DNA of 64,000 bases from Candidatus Kouleothrix ribensis (GTDB lineage: Bacteria > Chloroflexota > Chloroflexia > Chloroflexales > Roseiflexaceae). Positions 62,636 to 64,000 of this stretch are shown here, piece by piece (position 1 is the stretch's first letter; the number at the start of each line of letters is the position of its first letter). The position numbers and the translations under genes are program-made. The stretch is from assembly GCA_016722075.1 (NCBI GenBank), contig JADKGW010000001.1:4340001-4404000 (forward strand), in the 5' to 3' direction. A model generated the notes under the pieces. It was not told the origin of the DNA. It did no database searches and was given only the letters and a program-made list of their open reading frames with translations.

Positions 62636-62693
62636 CGGGCGTGAGCAGTTGGCAAGCGCCGGGCGCCTGCCACGACGACCAAAGGATGCGACA

Positions 62694-63029
62694 ATGAGCC
62701 AGGAACCCGAGCAGATCGATGATCTCACCTACCTGCCCAACCCCGCGTATCCCTACCCATTCCCAGTGGTGCCGCCACCCCACTACTGGATGACCGAGCA
62801 GACCGGCCGGCTGGCGCAGGCGGTCGAGTGCTACTTCACCGGCGAGCCGCTGGCACCCGCCGATCTGGGCGTGATCAAGCAATATCTGCGCCAGTACCTC
62901 GAACGCGCGGTGATGACCGGCGACGCCAAGCGGGCCATCCTGCTTACGCGTGCTGCAGCACTGCGGACAACCCGTGAGATCGAGCGGTTCGCCGACGATC
63001 TGGCCGAGATCGGGGTTGAGCCGTTCTAA
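62694..63029 (+). CDS. small unknown protein
   Basis: 111 residues, soluble. Pro/Tyr-rich front (YLPNPAYPYPFPVVPPPHYW), then a helical core (LAQAVECYFTGEPLAPADLG, LRQYLERAVMTGDAKRAILL). No family recognised. AAAGGA precedes the ATG, and an extended -10 lies upstream. Confidence 0.75.
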   Translation: MSQEPEQIDDLTYLPNPAYPYPFPVVPPPHYWMTEQTGRLAQAVECYFTGEPLAPADLGVIKQYLRQYLERAVMTGDAKRAILLTRAAALRTTREIERFADDLAEIGVEPF

Positions 63030-63123
63030 TACTGAAAACGCTTCGCAGTAGCAGGGAGATACGCGACACAAAATAACTCGCCGCGCACGGGGGTGATCGG
63101 GGGCGGCACGCCTACGGGCGGGC

Positions 63124-64000
63124 CTACTCGAGCGTGCGGATCTCAAGATTATCAAAGAACGCTTCGGCGGCTGTGTCTTTCGCCAGCACCAGCAAGCCAT
63201 AGCGGGCGCTGTCGGGCGCGTCGTTGGCGCTGGCTTCGGCCAGCTGCTGGCCATTCACGAACACCTGCATGGTGTTGCCACGCACCCGCACCACCAGCCG
63301 GTTGATCGCGTCGGTGCCCGCGTTGATCGCCCCGCTCTGGCCGCCGGCCAGGGCGTTGAGCGCGCCGCCACGCTGCTGCTCGATCCGGTAGCTGGTCTGG
63401 CTGGGGTTGAGCACCACGCTGAGGTAGTTATTCGCATCGAGGAAGCGCAGCATTAGCCCACCTTCGCCATTGGCGACCTGGAGATCGACGCCGATGCTGG
63501 CGTCTTTGGCCGGCATGGTGCGATAGCTCCAGATCGCGCCGCTACCGGCCTCGCCTTGCACACGATAGCGCCGGTTCTGGTAGCCTACCTGCCATACTGG
63601 CCCGCGCAGATCGGCCCAGCCTGGCCCGGCGAAGCTATCGGCGACCAGGATCTGGCCCTGCTCGGCGCCTACTGTGGTTGGCTCAGCCGGCGGCGGGGTT
63701 GCTGTGGGCGCCACGGTCGGCCGCGCGGTCGGCGGCGGCTGGGTTGGCGGCACGGCTGTGGGCGGCGCAGCTGTGGGCGGCGCAGCCGTGGGCGCGGGCG
63801 CTGTGGTGGCCAGCGGGGTAGCCACGGCAGCGATCGGCGCGGCCGTGCTGGTTGGCGCGCGGGCAGCGGTGGCGCCACGGCCGAACCCCAGCATCCAGGC
63901 CGCCAGCGCCAGCACCACAACGCCGCCAATCATGCCGCCGGCCAATATCAGTGGCGAGAAGCGCCGGGCTGGGCGCTCGGAGCGCTGATTCAGCTGCGCC
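63124..64000 (-). CDS. Pro/Thr-linker protein with C-terminal laminin-G/DUF1080-like domain, 5' end outside window
   Basis: At least 291 residues visible. The frame stays open to the right edge (QLNQRSERPARRFSPLILAG), so the start is outside. A single hydrophobic helix (MIGGVVVLALAAWMLGFG), a 60-residue low-complexity Pro/Thr/Ala linker (PTAAPPTAAPPTAVPPT), then a beta-sandwich region (ADSFAGPGWADLRGPVWQVG ... LVVRVRGNTMQVFVNGQQLA) like concanavalin-type binding domains. A membrane-anchored protein with an external binding domain; the missing part could hold a kinase or zinc ribbon. Confidence 0.8.
   Translation of the reverse strand, partial: AQLNQRSERPARRFSPLILAGGMIGGVVVLALAAWMLGFGRGATAARAPTSTAAPIAAVATPLATTAPAPTAAPPTAAPPTAVPPTQPPPTARPTVAPTATPPPAEPTTVGAEQGQILVADSFAGPGWADLRGPVWQVGYQNRRYRVQGEAGSGAIWSYRTMPAKDASIGVDLQVANGEGGLMLRFLDANNYLSVVLNPSQTSYRIEQQRGGALNALAGGQSGAINAGTDAINRLVVRVRGNTMQVFVNGQQLAEASANDAPDSARYGLLVLAKDTAAEAFFDNLEIRTLE

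Larger units (their letters stand above)
62157..62693. other. 537-base gap upstream of the PHP gene
   Basis: No supported gene. It holds GC-rich stretches (CGCTGCGCGGCCGCAGGC near 62340), the hairpin at 62459-62493 and the promoter of the next gene. The upstream part of a long ORF from 62184 is not used, as the ribosome site and promoter fit the ATG at 62694. Confidence 0.5.

Noticed and set aside
62184..62693. N-terminal extension of the 111-residue protein
   Set aside because: Promoter, ribosome site and composition all place the start at 62694.

Overview
The window is about 64 kb of GC-rich bacterial chromosome. The gene families fit a filamentous or green non-sulfur Chloroflexota (Chloroflexia, Roseiflexus/Kouleothrix-like); this is inferred from family content and style, not proven. 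Almost all of it is ordinary coding DNA. The long ORFs opposite real genes are shadows caused by high GC. Housekeeping promoters are easy to spot because most carry the same extended -10 box, TG(C/G)TATA(A/C)T, usually without a good -35.

Layout. 1-2.0 kb: two DNA methyltransferases, the first cut by the window edge. 2.1-6.3 kb: small membrane genes (DUF2270), a zinc-ribbon protein, a CBS-fused site-2 protease and an RlmD-type RNA methyltransferase. 6.5-16.1 kb: a complete glycerol/dihydroxyacetone locus: a DhaR-like regulator, glycerol channel GlpF, DhaK, DhaL, glycerol kinase GlpK, DhaM, HPr and enzyme I. Glycerol can enter through GlpF and be phosphorylated by GlpK, while dihydroxyacetone is phosphorylated by DhaKL with phosphate passed PEP -> EI -> HPr -> DhaM -> DhaL. 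16.1-18.2 kb: glycyl-tRNA synthetase under a T-box leader. 18.3-22.1 kb: an nSTAND remnant, ssb, an SSB-adjacent two-module protein, an intact ISAs1-family element and a MITE. 22.1-32.0 kb: a Bat-like operon (Q-rich membrane protein, small membrane protein, MoxR ATPase, membrane protein, DUF58, Uma2, two vWA membrane proteins). 32.3-35.8 kb: zinc-ribbon protein, CocE/NonD hydrolase, secreted repeat protein. 36-39.1 kb: a zinc-type ABC importer. 39.4-47.4 kb: glycerate 2-kinase, aldehyde dehydrogenase, alpha/beta hydrolase, GNAT, APH-like kinase, TPR histidine kinase. 47.6-51.5 kb: an unknown gene, tRNA-Cys, second MITE copy, phasin, MutY, isoaspartyl peptidase. 51.6-52.4 kb: a decayed PIN toxin-antitoxin locus. 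52.5-56.1 kb: a NarL-type two-component operon with a membrane protein. 56.2-59.3 kb: CDP-alcohol phosphatidyltransferase, a heptamer repeat array and an Hdr-like iron-sulfur membrane protein. 59.8-62.2 kb: a PHP-AlbA_2 fusion with three C-terminal repeats. 62.7-64 kb: a small unknown protein and a secreted or anchored protein running off the edge.

The most unusual signals are: (1) nine loci with short tandem repeats that all have a 7-bp period but a different heptamer at each place, several folded as inverted repeats, one inside a T-box leader and one in frame in a kinase gene; (2) the PHP-AlbA_2-triple-repeat protein; (3) the GAFTGA-less DhaR next to a sigma70-type promoter with palindromes; (4) a 104-bp intergenic repeat pair and a MITE pair; (5) a mosaic of toxin-antitoxin debris containing a copied piece of the neighbouring peptidase gene.
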